64,000 nt of DNA, taken from positions 44,952-108,951 of the forward strand of contig NZ_ML769320.1 in assembly GCF_009720365.1 (NCBI RefSeq), written 5' to 3'. How positions within the stretch are numbered: the first letter of the stretch is position 1; every line of letters begins with the position of its first letter. The notes beneath the pieces were generated by a model that was not told the DNA's origin, did no database searches, and was given only the letters and a program-made list of their open reading frames with translations. This stretch comes from Catellatospora paridis. Lineage in GTDB: Bacteria > Actinomycetota > Actinomycetes > Mycobacteriales > Micromonosporaceae. This document shows positions 40,704 through 48,517 of this stretch, piece by piece. Both the position numbers and the translations under genes were made by a program.

Positions 40704-41021
40704 ATCCTCACCTCCACGTCAGGTTCGACGCTCCGAGCACGCCTCGCCGCAGACCTGGAATGTCTCGGCAGACCGCCTGGACCCCTTGGCCGATCGGATA
40801 GCGCACCCAGCGCCCGCGATCAGCGGTTCAGGTCGTCGACGAAAATGATGCCCCCGCCGGGACTGCTCCTGATCGGGTTGTCAGAAGTCCGAAACGGGGT
40901 CGGCAACTCACGGGGCCGCCGTGACGTCGTGCAATGCGGGGTCGAATCCGGCACGACCACAGCGCGCATCTCCGGTGTCATTGGGCTAGATCCAGACGGC
41001 TGCTCGTGACAGCATCGCGGC
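40704..41021. other. Gap with no assured gene; tRNA T-arm-like sequence
   Basis: 318 bp of lower coding quality than the surroundings. GGGGTCGAATCC at 40938-40949, followed by CACGACCA, resembles the T-arm and 3' end of a tRNA, but no complete cloverleaf could be built. It might be a decayed tRNA fragment or an attachment-site scar. No promoter or ORF with a ribosome site was recognised. Confidence 0.3.
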
Positions 41022-41450
41022 GTGTATGAACGGGTGGTCCGGACGCGAGCCGAGTGGATGGCCGGTTACCGCCGCGTGCTGGAGGCGAGAGACCACTGGA
41101 CGTCGGCTGCCAGGTTCAGGGTGCTGGCGCGCGACGAGATAAGGCCCGTTCGGCTGTACGTCGCGCGCAACCCCATGGCGCCGGCGGACGCCCTCGCCTT
41201 GCTGATGGCCGACGACGACACCTCCGTGACGTGGAACGCCCTGCTCAACCCGAAGACCCCGGCCGCGGCTCTCGTGAAATCGGCCGCCGCGGAGGCGAAG
41301 GAACTCGGCACCAGCGGGTTCCCGCGTCGCCACTACATCGCCTGCCACCCGAACACGCCGGTGGCCCTGCAAGTCACCCTGCTGAGGGCGGGAGTGTGCG
41401 ACTGCCGCCCGACCTGCTACGCGGAGACGTACTACGCGCGCAACGGCTAG
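41022..41450 (+). CDS. LRV-repeat-like small protein
   Basis: 142 residues. The segments YVARNPMAPADALALLMADD, NALLNPKTPAAALVKSAAAE and IACHPNTPVALQVTLLR repeat a pattern of N/H-P-x-T/A-P with helices between, as in leucine-rich-repeat-variant (LRV) or HEAT-like proteins. Four Cys occur near the C terminus (ACHP, VCDCRPTC). The GTG start follows CAGCAT by 6 nt, so it may be leaderless. Such proteins are common orphan genes in actinomycetes; a binding role is likely. Confidence 0.6.
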   Translation: MYERVVRTRAEWMAGYRRVLEARDHWTSAARFRVLARDEIRPVRLYVARNPMAPADALALLMADDDTSVTWNALLNPKTPAAALVKSAAAEAKELGTSGFPRRHYIACHPNTPVALQVTLLRAGVCDCRPTCYAETYYARNG

Positions 41451-41530
41451 CTCGTCGGCCGCCGTTCGCCTCGGGTGCGATCCGGTGTGGGTGGGACAAA
41501 GGCGGGGCGGCGGGCACGGCGGCGGTCGCC

Positions 41531-41536
41531 TAACGT
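41531..41536 (+). promoter_or_regulatory. -10 box TAACGT of the leader peptide/GT-C operon
   Basis: TAACGT with 7 nt to the ATG of the 17-codon leader ORF at 41544. Confidence 0.45.
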
Positions 41537-41543
41537 GACGGCC

Positions 41544-41597
41544 ATGCACGTTCTGTGTACACGGGGGATCCGACGGCTGGAATGGGCGCACGAGTGA
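41544..41597 (+). CDS. 17-codon leader peptide (uORF) coupled to the GT-C gene
   Basis: The ORF encodes MHVLCTRGIRRLEWAHE and ends in GTGA, where GTG is the best start of the following membrane-protein gene. The TAACGT box 7 nt before its ATG makes it the first codon of the mRNA. A leaderless leader peptide with an early Cys recalls Cys-responsive uORFs described in mycobacteria, but there is only one Cys here, so the sensing idea is weak. Coupled translation is the firmer point. Confidence 0.45.
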   Translation: MHVLCTRGIRRLEWAHE

Positions 41598-42844
41598 GCA
41601 CCCAGCGGTCGGTCCTGGCGACCGAGGGCGAGGCCGAAAGTCCTGCTGGGACGGCTCGTTCGCGCGTGCCCAGGCAGGCTCGGTCTGCTGTCCGGCCCGA
41701 CGGTGACAGCGCCGCCAGGCCGAACCGGCTTGTCCGGACCTGGTCGTACGCAGGGCTGCCGCTGCTCGCCTACCTGCTCGGCCACCTGCTGCACGGTGCG
41801 GCCGCGTACTGGTTCGGGTTCGACTGGCTGAGCGCCGATTCGCGTATCCGCTGGGACGGCGGCATCTACCTCGGCATCGCCGAGAACGGCTACCAGGCGG
41901 GCCTTTGCGCGCAGATCTATCCGAACGGGCCCAACCCCGACGGCCTCTGCGGCAACGCCGGCTGGTTCCCGCTGCTGCCTTTCCTGGTGCTGGCGCTGAC
42001 GAAGATCGGGCTGGGCTCGGCGGCGGCCGGTGTCCTGATCGCCGAGGCGTGCGCGCTGGGCATGCTGATCGCGCTGTGCCGGCTGCTCGCCTCGGCCCGG
42101 ACCGCGGTCAAGGCGGCCTGCCTCGCGGTGGCCGCGCTGCTGCCCAGCGGCGTCTACTTCCACGCGACCTTCCCCATGTCGTTGGTGATGCTGCTCGCCC
42201 TGGCGATGTTCCTGCTGCTGGTGCGCGGCCGGTGGGTGCTCGCCGGGCTGACCGGCATGGTGGCCGCGACGGCGTACCCGCTGGCCGTGCTGCTGGCCCC
42301 GGCGGCCGTGGTGTTCCTGCTGATCCCGCCCGGCAGATGGGCCTGGCGCAGGTTGGCCACCGCGGCGTATGTCGGCGGCCTGACCGGCTTGGGCGTGCTC
42401 GCCGTCTTCGGCGTCATGCAGCTGACCACCGGCCGGTGGGACGCGTACCTGGCCATCCAGTCCAGCAACTACGGCCACGGGGTGCACAACCCGTTCGCCA
42501 CGTTCCGGACGCTCATCGAGTGGCAGCCGACCACGGTCTCCGCCGAGCTGGTGTTCAGCACCGGTCTCGTGCTGCTCGCGGTGGCGGCGCTGGCGGTCGC
42601 GGCGGTGCGGCGGCAGGCGACCGTGCTGGACTGGACGCTCGGCGCGGTGTACGGCCCGCTGCTGCTGATCACGCCGTTGGTCGTCGGCGCGAGTCAGGCG
42701 CAGTTCCGGTCCCATACGCTGCTGCTGCCGATCGTGCTGCTGCTGCGGCACCTGCGCTGGCCGGTGGCGGCCGGGCTGGCCGCACTCGCGTCGCCGCTGA
42801 CCTTCCTCATGACAGGACTGTTCCTGACGCGCGCCCTGGTATGA
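41594..42844 (+). CDS. GT-C/PIG-V-like integral membrane glycosyltransferase
   Basis: About 416 residues with some ten membrane helices. After a disordered N terminus of ~50 residues the first loop holds SRIRWDGGIYLGIAENGYQ, the R-W-D-x2-x-Y-x-x-I-A-x-x-G-Y pattern of PIG-V-type mannosyltransferases that use polyprenyl-phosphate sugars outside the membrane. The acidic Asp is the likely catalytic residue. The start is set by the GTGA overlap with the leader peptide; longer in-frame starts exist. Its stop overlaps a 31-codon MSER ORF by ATGA. The acceptor is unknown. Confidence 0.75.
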   Translation: MSTQRSVLATEGEAESPAGTARSRVPRQARSAVRPDGDSAARPNRLVRTWSYAGLPLLAYLLGHLLHGAAAYWFGFDWLSADSRIRWDGGIYLGIAENGYQAGLCAQIYPNGPNPDGLCGNAGWFPLLPFLVLALTKIGLGSAAAGVLIAEACALGMLIALCRLLASARTAVKAACLAVAALLPSGVYFHATFPMSLVMLLALAMFLLLVRGRWVLAGLTGMVAATAYPLAVLLAPAAVVFLLIPPGRWAWRRLATAAYVGGLTGLGVLAVFGVMQLTTGRWDAYLAIQSSNYGHGVHNPFATFRTLIEWQPTTVSAELVFSTGLVLLAVAALAVAAVRRQATVLDWTLGAVYGPLLLITPLVVGASQAQFRSHTLLLPIVLLLRHLRWPVAAGLAALASPLTFLMTGLFLTRALV

Positions 42845-42936
42845 GCGAGCGTCTGCTTCACCCTGAACCGGCTCGTCGCCGTGGCTCTCGGCGGCTCCTG
42901 CTGGCCCTGCACCGCCGCCGGTCGCCTCAGTCCTGA
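42841..42936 (+). CDS. Possible SERSE-like mini-ORF after the GT-C gene
   Basis: 31 codons beginning MSERLLHPEPARRRG, with the ATG overlapping the GT-C stop as ATGA, exactly as in the intact junction mini-ORFs. It lacks their ERSE ending, is Arg-rich, and runs 10 bp into the convergent GNAT gene. It may be a truncated copy of that element. Confidence 0.35.
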   Translation: MSERLLHPEPARRRGSRRLLLALHRRRSPQS

Positions 42937-43379
42937 GGGTTGCGCAGGACGTAGCGTAGGAACCCGCTGTGCGGCGTGTACCGGTCGTAGAGGGCGCGGG
43001 CCCGGTAGTTGTTCTCCCGGGTCTGCCAGTAGAGCGTCGCCCAGCCCTGCGCCCGGGTCTGCGCCCACAGCCAGTCGATCAGCGCCGCGCCGACGCCCTG
43101 GGCGCGGGCGGCTGGGTCGACGTACAGGTCCTGGAGGTAGCAGGACGGGGTGTGGGCGGAGGTGTTCTCGTGCAGCAGGTAGTTCGCGATGCCGATGACG
43201 GCTCCGTCGGACTCCGCGACGACCGCGTGCACCGGGACGCCGTCGGCCAGGATGCGCGCCCACAGGTGCCGCGTGATCGCCTCGTCGGGCTCGCGCTCGT
43301 AGAAACGCGTGTAGCCGTCCCACAGCTCGCGCCAGCGGCTCTCGTCGGCGGGCGCGACCGGCCGGACGGCGGGGTTCAT
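42927..43379 (-). CDS. GNAT-family N-acetyltransferase
   Basis: 150 residues. The acetyl-CoA-binding motif A is CYLQDLYVDPAARAQGVGAALIDWLW and motif B YWQTRENNYRARALYDRY. GGAGG lies 8 nt before the ATG. Family members of this shape acetylate small amines or polyamines; the substrate cannot be read from the sequence. Confidence 0.9.
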   Translation of the reverse strand: MNPAVRPVAPADESRWRELWDGYTRFYEREPDEAITRHLWARILADGVPVHAVVAESDGAVIGIANYLLHENTSAHTPSCYLQDLYVDPAARAQGVGAALIDWLWAQTRAQGWATLYWQTRENNYRARALYDRYTPHSGFLRYVLRNPQD

Positions 43380-43439
43380 CGCGGATCCTCCTGAGCCTGA
43401 TGCCGTGCAGAACAGCTCGAAGAGCGGCGGCGGGCCGGT

Positions 43440-43745
43440 CTACTGGTTCAGCGATTGGTAGGCGGCCTCGACGCGGGCGGCCATGCCGATCTCGGCGGAG
43501 GTGAGCGCACCGTTGTCGCCGGCGCAGAGCTGGATCTGGGTGCGGCCGTCGAGGCGGCGGATGTGGGGGCGTACGCCGAAGGTGTCCGCCGCGACCGAGA
43601 TGCGCTCGGTCAACACGGCGTGTTCGGTGTCGTCGAGGGGCAGGGTGCGCTTGAGGCAGTCGCCTTCGTGCACCCATCCGGTGAGCTGGGAAAGTGCGTC
43701 GCTGATGTAGTCGCGTCGTCGGCCCCGTTTCCAGACCGCGCTCAT
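43440..43745 (-). CDS. Pterin-4a-carbinolamine dehydratase-like protein, degenerate active site
   Basis: 101 residues of the PCD/DCoH fold: an N-terminal helix with LSQLTGWVHEG, the central FGVRPHIRRLDGRTQIQLCAGDNGALTSAEIGMA and a final helix. Real dehydratases carry a His-His-Pro at the start of the second segment; here it reads RPHIRR, so the catalytic histidine pair is not intact. The protein may have only a dimerisation or binding role. GGAGG lies 5 nt before the ATG. It is divergent from the NUDIX gene. Confidence 0.75.
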   Translation of the reverse strand: MSAVWKRGRRRDYISDALSQLTGWVHEGDCLKRTLPLDDTEHAVLTERISVAADTFGVRPHIRRLDGRTQIQLCAGDNGALTSAEIGMAARVEAAYQSLNQ

Positions 43746-43961
43746 CCGCACCTCCGATACCTCCCACGCGGTGATATCGGCTTGTGGCCGAATCTTGTCC
43801 GCACCGACACTTCGGTGAGACCTATCCTGCCCTCTCCCGCGGCGTGTGTCCACGCGAACAAAACCGACTTCCTGCACTTCACGGGACGCTGTGTGCAGCG
43901 CGGACTCGCTCGGTGACACCGCGTTCACCATGAAGCCGGTTTGTCTGGCACGCTGTCCGCC

Positions 43962-44375
43962 GTGCCTAACTTCTCCTCCGAGATCCGAATCATCGTCGGT
44001 GCTGCCATCATCGCCGACGGGCGCGTGCTGGCCTGTGAGCGTTCCGAACCGGCCGAGGTGGCCGGACGGTGGGAGTTTCCTGGCGGAAAGGTGGAGCCGG
44101 GTGAAACGGAGCATGACGCGCTCGTGCGCGAATGCGAGGAGGAGCTCGGTGTGGTCGTCGAGGTCGGCGAGCGCGTCGGCCAGGACGTGCTGCTCGGGCA
44201 CGGCCGCGCGGTGCTCAAGGTGTACACCGCCCGCCTGGTCAGTGGCGTGCCGCAGCTGATCGAGCACGCGGAGTTCCGCTGGCTGGCCGCGCACGAGCTG
44301 CACACCGTGCCGTGGCTGCCGGCCGACGCGCCGATCGTGGCGGCGCTGCCGAAGTTCATGGGAGATGGGGCGTAG
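43962..44375 (+). CDS. MutT-type NUDIX hydrolase
   Basis: 137 residues. The NUDIX box GGKVEPGETEHDALVRECEEELGV fits G-x5-E-x7-R-E-U-x-E-E-x-G-U exactly. The protein most resembles 8-oxo-dGTP or (deoxy)nucleoside triphosphate pyrophosphatases that clean the nucleotide pool; a W-F-x-x-x-EL specificity element (FRWLAAHEL) is present. The GTG at 43962 follows CACGCT by 7 nt; a TTG seven codons earlier is possible. Confidence 0.9.
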   Translation: MPNFSSEIRIIVGAAIIADGRVLACERSEPAEVAGRWEFPGGKVEPGETEHDALVRECEEELGVVVEVGERVGQDVLLGHGRAVLKVYTARLVSGVPQLIEHAEFRWLAAHELHTVPWLPADAPIVAALPKFMGDGA

Positions 44376-44393
44376 CTCACCCCGCCTCGACAA

Positions 44394-44412
44394 TAAGGCC
44401 TGCCTTACCTAA
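44394..44412 (+). promoter_or_regulatory. Iron box (IdeR/DmdR type)
   Basis: TAAGGCCTGCCTTACCTAA matches 13 of 19 positions of the DtxR/IdeR consensus, with the well-kept half CTTACCTAA. It overlaps a TAAGCT -10 candidate (44410-44415) and lies 43 bp before the Fe-siderophore importer genes, so iron-loaded repressor would block the promoter. Confidence 0.7.
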
Positions 44413-44454
44413 GCTCCGTTTCCGTCGGAAACGGGCGGCCTGGGGAGGCTCGTG

Positions 44455-45456
44455 GTGCACGGTGCGGTGAGGCGCGGCGGTGTCGTCGTGCTCGGCGTGC
44501 TCGTGCTGCTGGCCGCCGTCGCGGCGAGCCTGACCGTCGGCAGCCGGCACATTCCGCTGGCCGAGGCGCTCGACGCGCTGCTGCACCCGGCGCCGACCGA
44601 GGCCGCGCTGATCGTCCGTGAGCTGCGGGTGCCGCGTACCCTCGTCGGGCTCGAGGTCGGCGCGGCGCTGGCGCTGGCCGGCGTGATCATGCAGGCGCTG
44701 ACCCGCAACCCGCTCGCCGAGGCCAGGGTCCTCGGCGTCTCCGCGGGCGCCGCGACCGGCGTCGTCTGCGCCATCGCCTTCGCCGGGGCGGCGAGCCTGG
44801 CGAGCTGGATCTGGTTCGGGCTGGCCGGGGCCGCGGTGGCCGGGGCGCTGGTGTTCGCCGTCGCCGCCCGCACCAGGGACGGCTCCGGCCCGGTCAGCCT
44901 CGCGCTGTCCGGCGCGGCCATCGACGCCGGGCTCGGCGCGGTCATCTACGGCATCCTCAGCATCGACGCCGCCACCTTCGAGCAGTACCGCTTCTGGGTC
45001 GTCGGCTCCATCGCCGGACGCACCCCCGCGATGGCCGGGCAGGTCGCGCCGTTCCTGCTGGTCGGCCTGGTGCTCGCGGTGGTCTCGGCGCGGGGCCTGG
45101 ACGCGCTGGCGCTGGGCGACGACGTCGCCCGCGGCCTGGGCCACCGGATCCAGCGGGTACGCCTGGCCGCCGCCGTCGCCGCGATCGTGCTCACCGGGGC
45201 GGCCGTCGCGCTGGCCGGGCCGATCGCGTTCGTCGGCCTCGCCGTCCCGCACCTGGCCCGCGCGCTCGTCGGCACCGCGCACCGCTGGGTGCTGCCGCTG
45301 TCGGCGCTGCTCGGCGCGGCCCTGGTGCTGTTCGCGGACGTGCTCGGCCGGGTCATCACGCCGCCCGGCGAGGTCCCCGCGGGGGTGGTCACCGCGCTGG
45401 TCGGCGCGCCCGTGCTGCTGTGGCTGGTGCGCCGGGCCCGGGTGGTGACCGCGTGA
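44455..45456 (+). CDS. Iron-siderophore ABC transporter permease (FecCD family)
   Basis: 333 residues with nine to ten membrane helices. The FecCD signatures RELRVPRTLVGLEVGAALALAG, ALTRNPLAEARVLGVSAGAATG and the ATPase-coupling segment GPIAFVGLAVPHLARALVG are intact. GGGGAGG lies 6 nt before the GTG at 44455; a GTG just upstream would be too close. It pairs with the next permease, with which it overlaps by GTGA, to form the heterodimeric membrane channel. Iron control is by the box upstream. Confidence 0.92.
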   Translation: MHGAVRRGGVVVLGVLVLLAAVAASLTVGSRHIPLAEALDALLHPAPTEAALIVRELRVPRTLVGLEVGAALALAGVIMQALTRNPLAEARVLGVSAGAATGVVCAIAFAGAASLASWIWFGLAGAAVAGALVFAVAARTRDGSGPVSLALSGAAIDAGLGAVIYGILSIDAATFEQYRFWVVGSIAGRTPAMAGQVAPFLLVGLVLAVVSARGLDALALGDDVARGLGHRIQRVRLAAAVAAIVLTGAAVALAGPIAFVGLAVPHLARALVGTAHRWVLPLSALLGAALVLFADVLGRVITPPGEVPAGVVTALVGAPVLLWLVRRARVVTA

Positions 45457-46457
45457 TCGTCTCCGTCGGGCCGGCGAGTTTCGTGCTGCCGCGCCGCACC
45501 CTGCTGGTCACCCTGGCGCTCGGCATCGTGCTGCTGGCCGCGATGATCGCCGCGATCAGCATCGGCACCCTGGCCGTGCCGCCGCTGGACGTGGTGCGCG
45601 CCCTGCTGACCGGCGGCACCGACTACGACCTGGTGGTACGCGAGCTGCGCTGGCCCCGCGTGGTGCTCGGGGCGGCCTGCGGGGCCGCGTTCGGGCTGGG
45701 CGGCGCGCTGATCCAGTCGGTGGCCCGCAACCCCCTGTCCAGCCCCGACGTCATCGGCGTGACCCAGGGCGCGGGCCTCGCCGCGACGATCGCGCTGACC
45801 TCCGGCCTGGCGTACGAGCTGATCGCGCCCGCGGCCATGGCGGGCGGCCTGCTCGCCGCGGTCGTGGTGTTCGCCTTCGGCGCGCGCACCGGGTTCGCCG
45901 CGAACCGGTTCGTGCTGGCCGGTGTCGCCGTAGCGTTCGCGCTGCGGGCCGGCATCGAGGTCGTGATGTCGTCGGCGGAGACCATCGACGCGCTGCGCGC
46001 CCAGATCTGGCTCATCGGCTCGCTCAACGGCCGCGGCTACGAGGAGGCCGGCGCGATCGGACTGGTGCTGCTGATCGCCCTGCCGCTGCTGCTGTGGGCG
46101 GCGCGGGCGCTGCGGACCAGCGCGCTCGACGACGACACTGCCCGCGCCCTCGGGGCACGACCCGCCGCCCGGCGGCTCGCCGTCGGTGCGCTGGGCGTCG
46201 TGCTCGCCGCGGCCGCGACCGCGCAGGTCGGCGCGGTCGACTTCGTGGCGCTGGTCGCGCCGCAGGTCGCCCGGCGGCTGTCCCGGGCCGAGCGCCCGCC
46301 CCTGGCCGCGTCCGCGCTGGCCGGTGCGGCGCTGGTGGTGCTGGCCGACCTGGCCGCCCGGATGCTGCTCGCCCCGACCCAGCTGCCGGTCGGCGTGCTT
46401 ACCGCCGGCATCGGCGGCCCGTACCTGGTCTACCTGTTGATCCGGGGACGCCGTTGA
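45453..46457 (+). CDS. Iron-siderophore ABC transporter permease (FecCD family), second subunit
   Basis: 334 residues. RELRWPRVVLGAACGAAFGLGGALIQSVARNPLSSPDVIGVTQGAG is the paired FecCD signature; the coupling helix is VDFVALVAPQVARRLSR. The start overlaps the first permease by 4 bp. The two proteins are similar in fold but not close duplicates. Transport substrate is a ferric siderophore or similar chelate, not decided by sequence. Confidence 0.92.
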   Translation: MIVSVGPASFVLPRRTLLVTLALGIVLLAAMIAAISIGTLAVPPLDVVRALLTGGTDYDLVVRELRWPRVVLGAACGAAFGLGGALIQSVARNPLSSPDVIGVTQGAGLAATIALTSGLAYELIAPAAMAGGLLAAVVVFAFGARTGFAANRFVLAGVAVAFALRAGIEVVMSSAETIDALRAQIWLIGSLNGRGYEEAGAIGLVLLIALPLLLWAARALRTSALDDDTARALGARPAARRLAVGALGVVLAAAATAQVGAVDFVALVAPQVARRLSRAERPPLAASALAGAALVVLADLAARMLLAPTQLPVGVLTAGIGGPYLVYLLIRGRR

Positions 46458-46508
46458 ATCCCGGCCCGCGCCCTTCGGAGACGCCGATGTCATCGGCCCC
46501 GCACTTCT

Positions 46509-46531
46509 GGCAAGCCTCGACGAGGCTTGCC
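46509..46531 (+). other. Hairpin in the gap before the ATPase gene
   Basis: A perfect 10-bp stem GGCAAGCCTC with its complement and a 3-nt loop, in the 94-bp gap between permease 2 and the ATPase gene. It could lower read-through or protect the upstream mRNA segment. Confidence 0.5.
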
Positions 46532-46551
46532 CCGTACGCCGGGAGGCACCG

Positions 46552-47322
46552 ATGAGGCTCGCCGGACAGGATCTGGTCGTCGGCTACGACGACCGCACCG
46601 TCATCGACGGGCTCTCCGTCGAGATCCCGAGCGGACAGCTCACCGTCATCATCGGGCCCAACGCGTGCGGCAAGTCCACCCTGCTGCGCGCCCTGGGCCG
46701 CCTGCTCAAGCCGCGTGGCGGCAGCGTGCTGCTCGACGGCGAACTGCTGCACGAACTGCCGCCGCGCCAGGTCGCGCAGCGCCTCGGCGTGCTGCCGCAG
46801 TCACCGCTGGTGCCCGAGGGCGTCACCGTCGCCGACCTGGTGGCCCGCGGCCGCCAGCCGCACCAGCGTTGGTGGCAGCAGTGGTCCCCGGCCGACCAGG
46901 AGGCCGTCAAGACCGCCCTGGCCGACGCCGACATCGTCGAACTCGCCGACCGCCCGGTCGAGGCGCTGTCGGGCGGGCAGCGCCAGCGGGTCTGGATCGC
47001 CATGGCGCTCGCCCAGCAGACCGAGGCGCTGCTGCTCGACGAGCCGACGACCTTCCTCGACGTGGCGCACCAGGTCGAGGTGCTGCGTTTGATGCGCCGC
47101 CTCCAGCAGGGCGGTCGCACCGTCGTCGCCGTCCTGCACGAGCTCAACCAGGCCGCCCGCTACGCCGACCACGTGATCGCGATGAAGGACGGCCGCATCG
47201 TCGCCGCGGGCCCGCCCGCCGACGTCATCACGGCGCCGCTCATCACGGACGTCTTCGCCCTCGACTGCACCGTCATCCCCTGCCCGGTCACCGCCACCCC
47301 GCTGGTGATCCCCAACCCCTGA
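46552..47322 (+). CDS. Iron-siderophore ABC transporter ATPase (FecE-like)
   Basis: 256 residues. Walker A GPNACGKST, the ABC signature LSGGQRQRVWIA, Walker B LLLDEPTTFLD and the switch His in VVAVLHELNQAARYAD are all present. It energises the two permeases upstream. GGGAGG lies 7 nt before the ATG. Confidence 0.95.
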   Translation: MRLAGQDLVVGYDDRTVIDGLSVEIPSGQLTVIIGPNACGKSTLLRALGRLLKPRGGSVLLDGELLHELPPRQVAQRLGVLPQSPLVPEGVTVADLVARGRQPHQRWWQQWSPADQEAVKTALADADIVELADRPVEALSGGQRQRVWIAMALAQQTEALLLDEPTTFLDVAHQVEVLRLMRRLQQGGRTVVAVLHELNQAARYADHVIAMKDGRIVAAGPPADVITAPLITDVFALDCTVIPCPVTATPLVIPNP

Positions 47323-47447
47323 CCACCCCGACGATCCCGTGCCGTCTACGACGGCCTCGCGGGACCGTCCGATCCCGGTGTGAGCCGGGCGGACTCCGCC
47401 GCGCCAGAGCAGCGGAGCGCACAGAGATCCAGGAAGGAAGTGACGCC

Positions 47448-48383
47448 GTGAAGAAGCGTCTTGTTCTCGTGGCGGCCGTCGCCGCCGGACTCGCGCTGGC
47501 CGGCTGCGGCACCGCGAAGGAGAACACCGGCGATGGCGCGGCCACCGTCGAGGTCACCCACGCGATGGGCACCACCAAGGTCCCGGCCGCGCCCAAGCGC
47601 GTCGTGGTGCTGGACACCGACAAGGTCGACACCGCGCTGACGCTGGGCGTCAAGCCGGTCGGCGCGGCCCGCGCCGGTGAGCTCACCGGCTGGCCGACGT
47701 ACTTCGGCGCCGGTGCGACCGACGGCATCACCGAGGTCGGCGTGCTCGACGAGCCCGACCTCGAGGGCATCGCGGCGCTCAAGCCGGACCTGATCCTGGG
47801 CTCGAAGTTCCGCCAGGAGAAGTACTACGCCGAGCTGTCGAAGATCGCGCCGACCGTGTTCACCGAGAACGTCGGCAAGACCTGGAAGGCGAACTTCCTG
47901 CTCGACGGCAAGGCGCTGGGCAAGGAGCAGCAGGCCAAAGACCTGCTCGCGGCGTACGAGAAGCGCGCCAAGGAGGTCGGCGCGGCCGTCCCCAACGCTG
48001 CGACCCTGAAGATCTCCCTGGTCCGCTTCATGCCCGACCACATCCGCGTCTACGGCCCCGAGTCCTTCTCCGGCATCGTCCTCGGCGACGCCGGCCTGGG
48101 CCGCCCCGAGCGCCAGCTGCTGGCCGCCAAGGACGACAAGCGCTTCGACAAGGTCAGCGCCGAGCGCCTCACCGAGGTCGACGGCGACTCCATCTTCGTC
48201 GCCGCCTACGGCGAGAAGTCGGCCGCCGAGCAGGCCAAGATCACTGCTGGTCCCCTGTGGGCGACCCTCGGCGCGGTGAAGGCGGGCAAGACCCAGGTCG
48301 TGGCCGACGAGACGTGGATGACCGGCATCGGCGTCACCGCCGCCAACAAGATCCTCGACGACCTCGCGACCCACCTGAAGTAA
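47448..48383 (+). CDS. Iron-siderophore-binding lipoprotein
   Basis: 311 residues. The lipobox is LAGC with the lipidated Cys at residue 20. The type III binding-protein fold shows KVPAAPKRVVVLDTDKVDTALTLGVKPVG, LDEPDLEGIAALKPDLILGSKF and the long central helix to KAKDL/LLAAYEKRAKEVGA, ending DEWM-like ADETWMTGIGVTAANKILDDLATHL. It is held outside the membrane and delivers ferric chelates to the permeases. AGGAAGG lies about 8 nt before the GTG. Last gene of the iron-box operon; a small hairpin (GCCGTC/GACGGC near 47340-47354) lies in the gap before it. Confidence 0.93.
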   Translation: MKKRLVLVAAVAAGLALAGCGTAKENTGDGAATVEVTHAMGTTKVPAAPKRVVVLDTDKVDTALTLGVKPVGAARAGELTGWPTYFGAGATDGITEVGVLDEPDLEGIAALKPDLILGSKFRQEKYYAELSKIAPTVFTENVGKTWKANFLLDGKALGKEQQAKDLLAAYEKRAKEVGAAVPNAATLKISLVRFMPDHIRVYGPESFSGIVLGDAGLGRPERQLLAAKDDKRFDKVSAERLTEVDGDSIFVAAYGEKSAAEQAKITAGPLWATLGAVKAGKTQVVADETWMTGIGVTAANKILDDLATHLK

Positions 48384-48415
48384 CCCCCACCCCCACCCCA
48401 CCCCACCCCACCCCC
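48384..48415. repeat. CCCCA-rich tract
   Basis: About 32 bp of (C4-5)A units directly after the lipoprotein stop and directly before repeat A copy 4. The other strand has runs of four or more G that could form a G-quadruplex. A similar CCACCCCCA tract precedes repeat A copy 1. Confidence 0.6.
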
Positions 48416-48504
48416 AAGATCGCGACGATCTTGCTTGGACTGTGGGTATGACACGGATGAAACGGTCATATCCCCAACAGTTCGCGCAAGATCGTCGCGA
48501 TCTT
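48416..48504. repeat. Palindromic repeat family A, copy 4
   Basis: AAGATCGCGACGATCTTGCT opens and AAGATCGTCGCGATCTTT closes the element, with GGGTATGAC and GTCATATCCC pairing in the middle. It is one of two copies that bracket the DUF559/AbiEi-like gene and is inverted relative to copy 5. Confidence 0.88.
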
Positions 48505-48517
48505 TACTGGGGCAGGG

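Noticed and set aside
40936-40959. A complete tRNA gene
   Set aside because: Only the T-arm-like GGTCGAATCC and a CCA-like end are seen; no matching acceptor, D-arm or anticodon stem could be built.
48384-48415. Telomere or chromosome end signal from the CCCCA repeats
   Set aside because: Short, internal, between ordinary operons on both sides; treated as a simple low-complexity tract.
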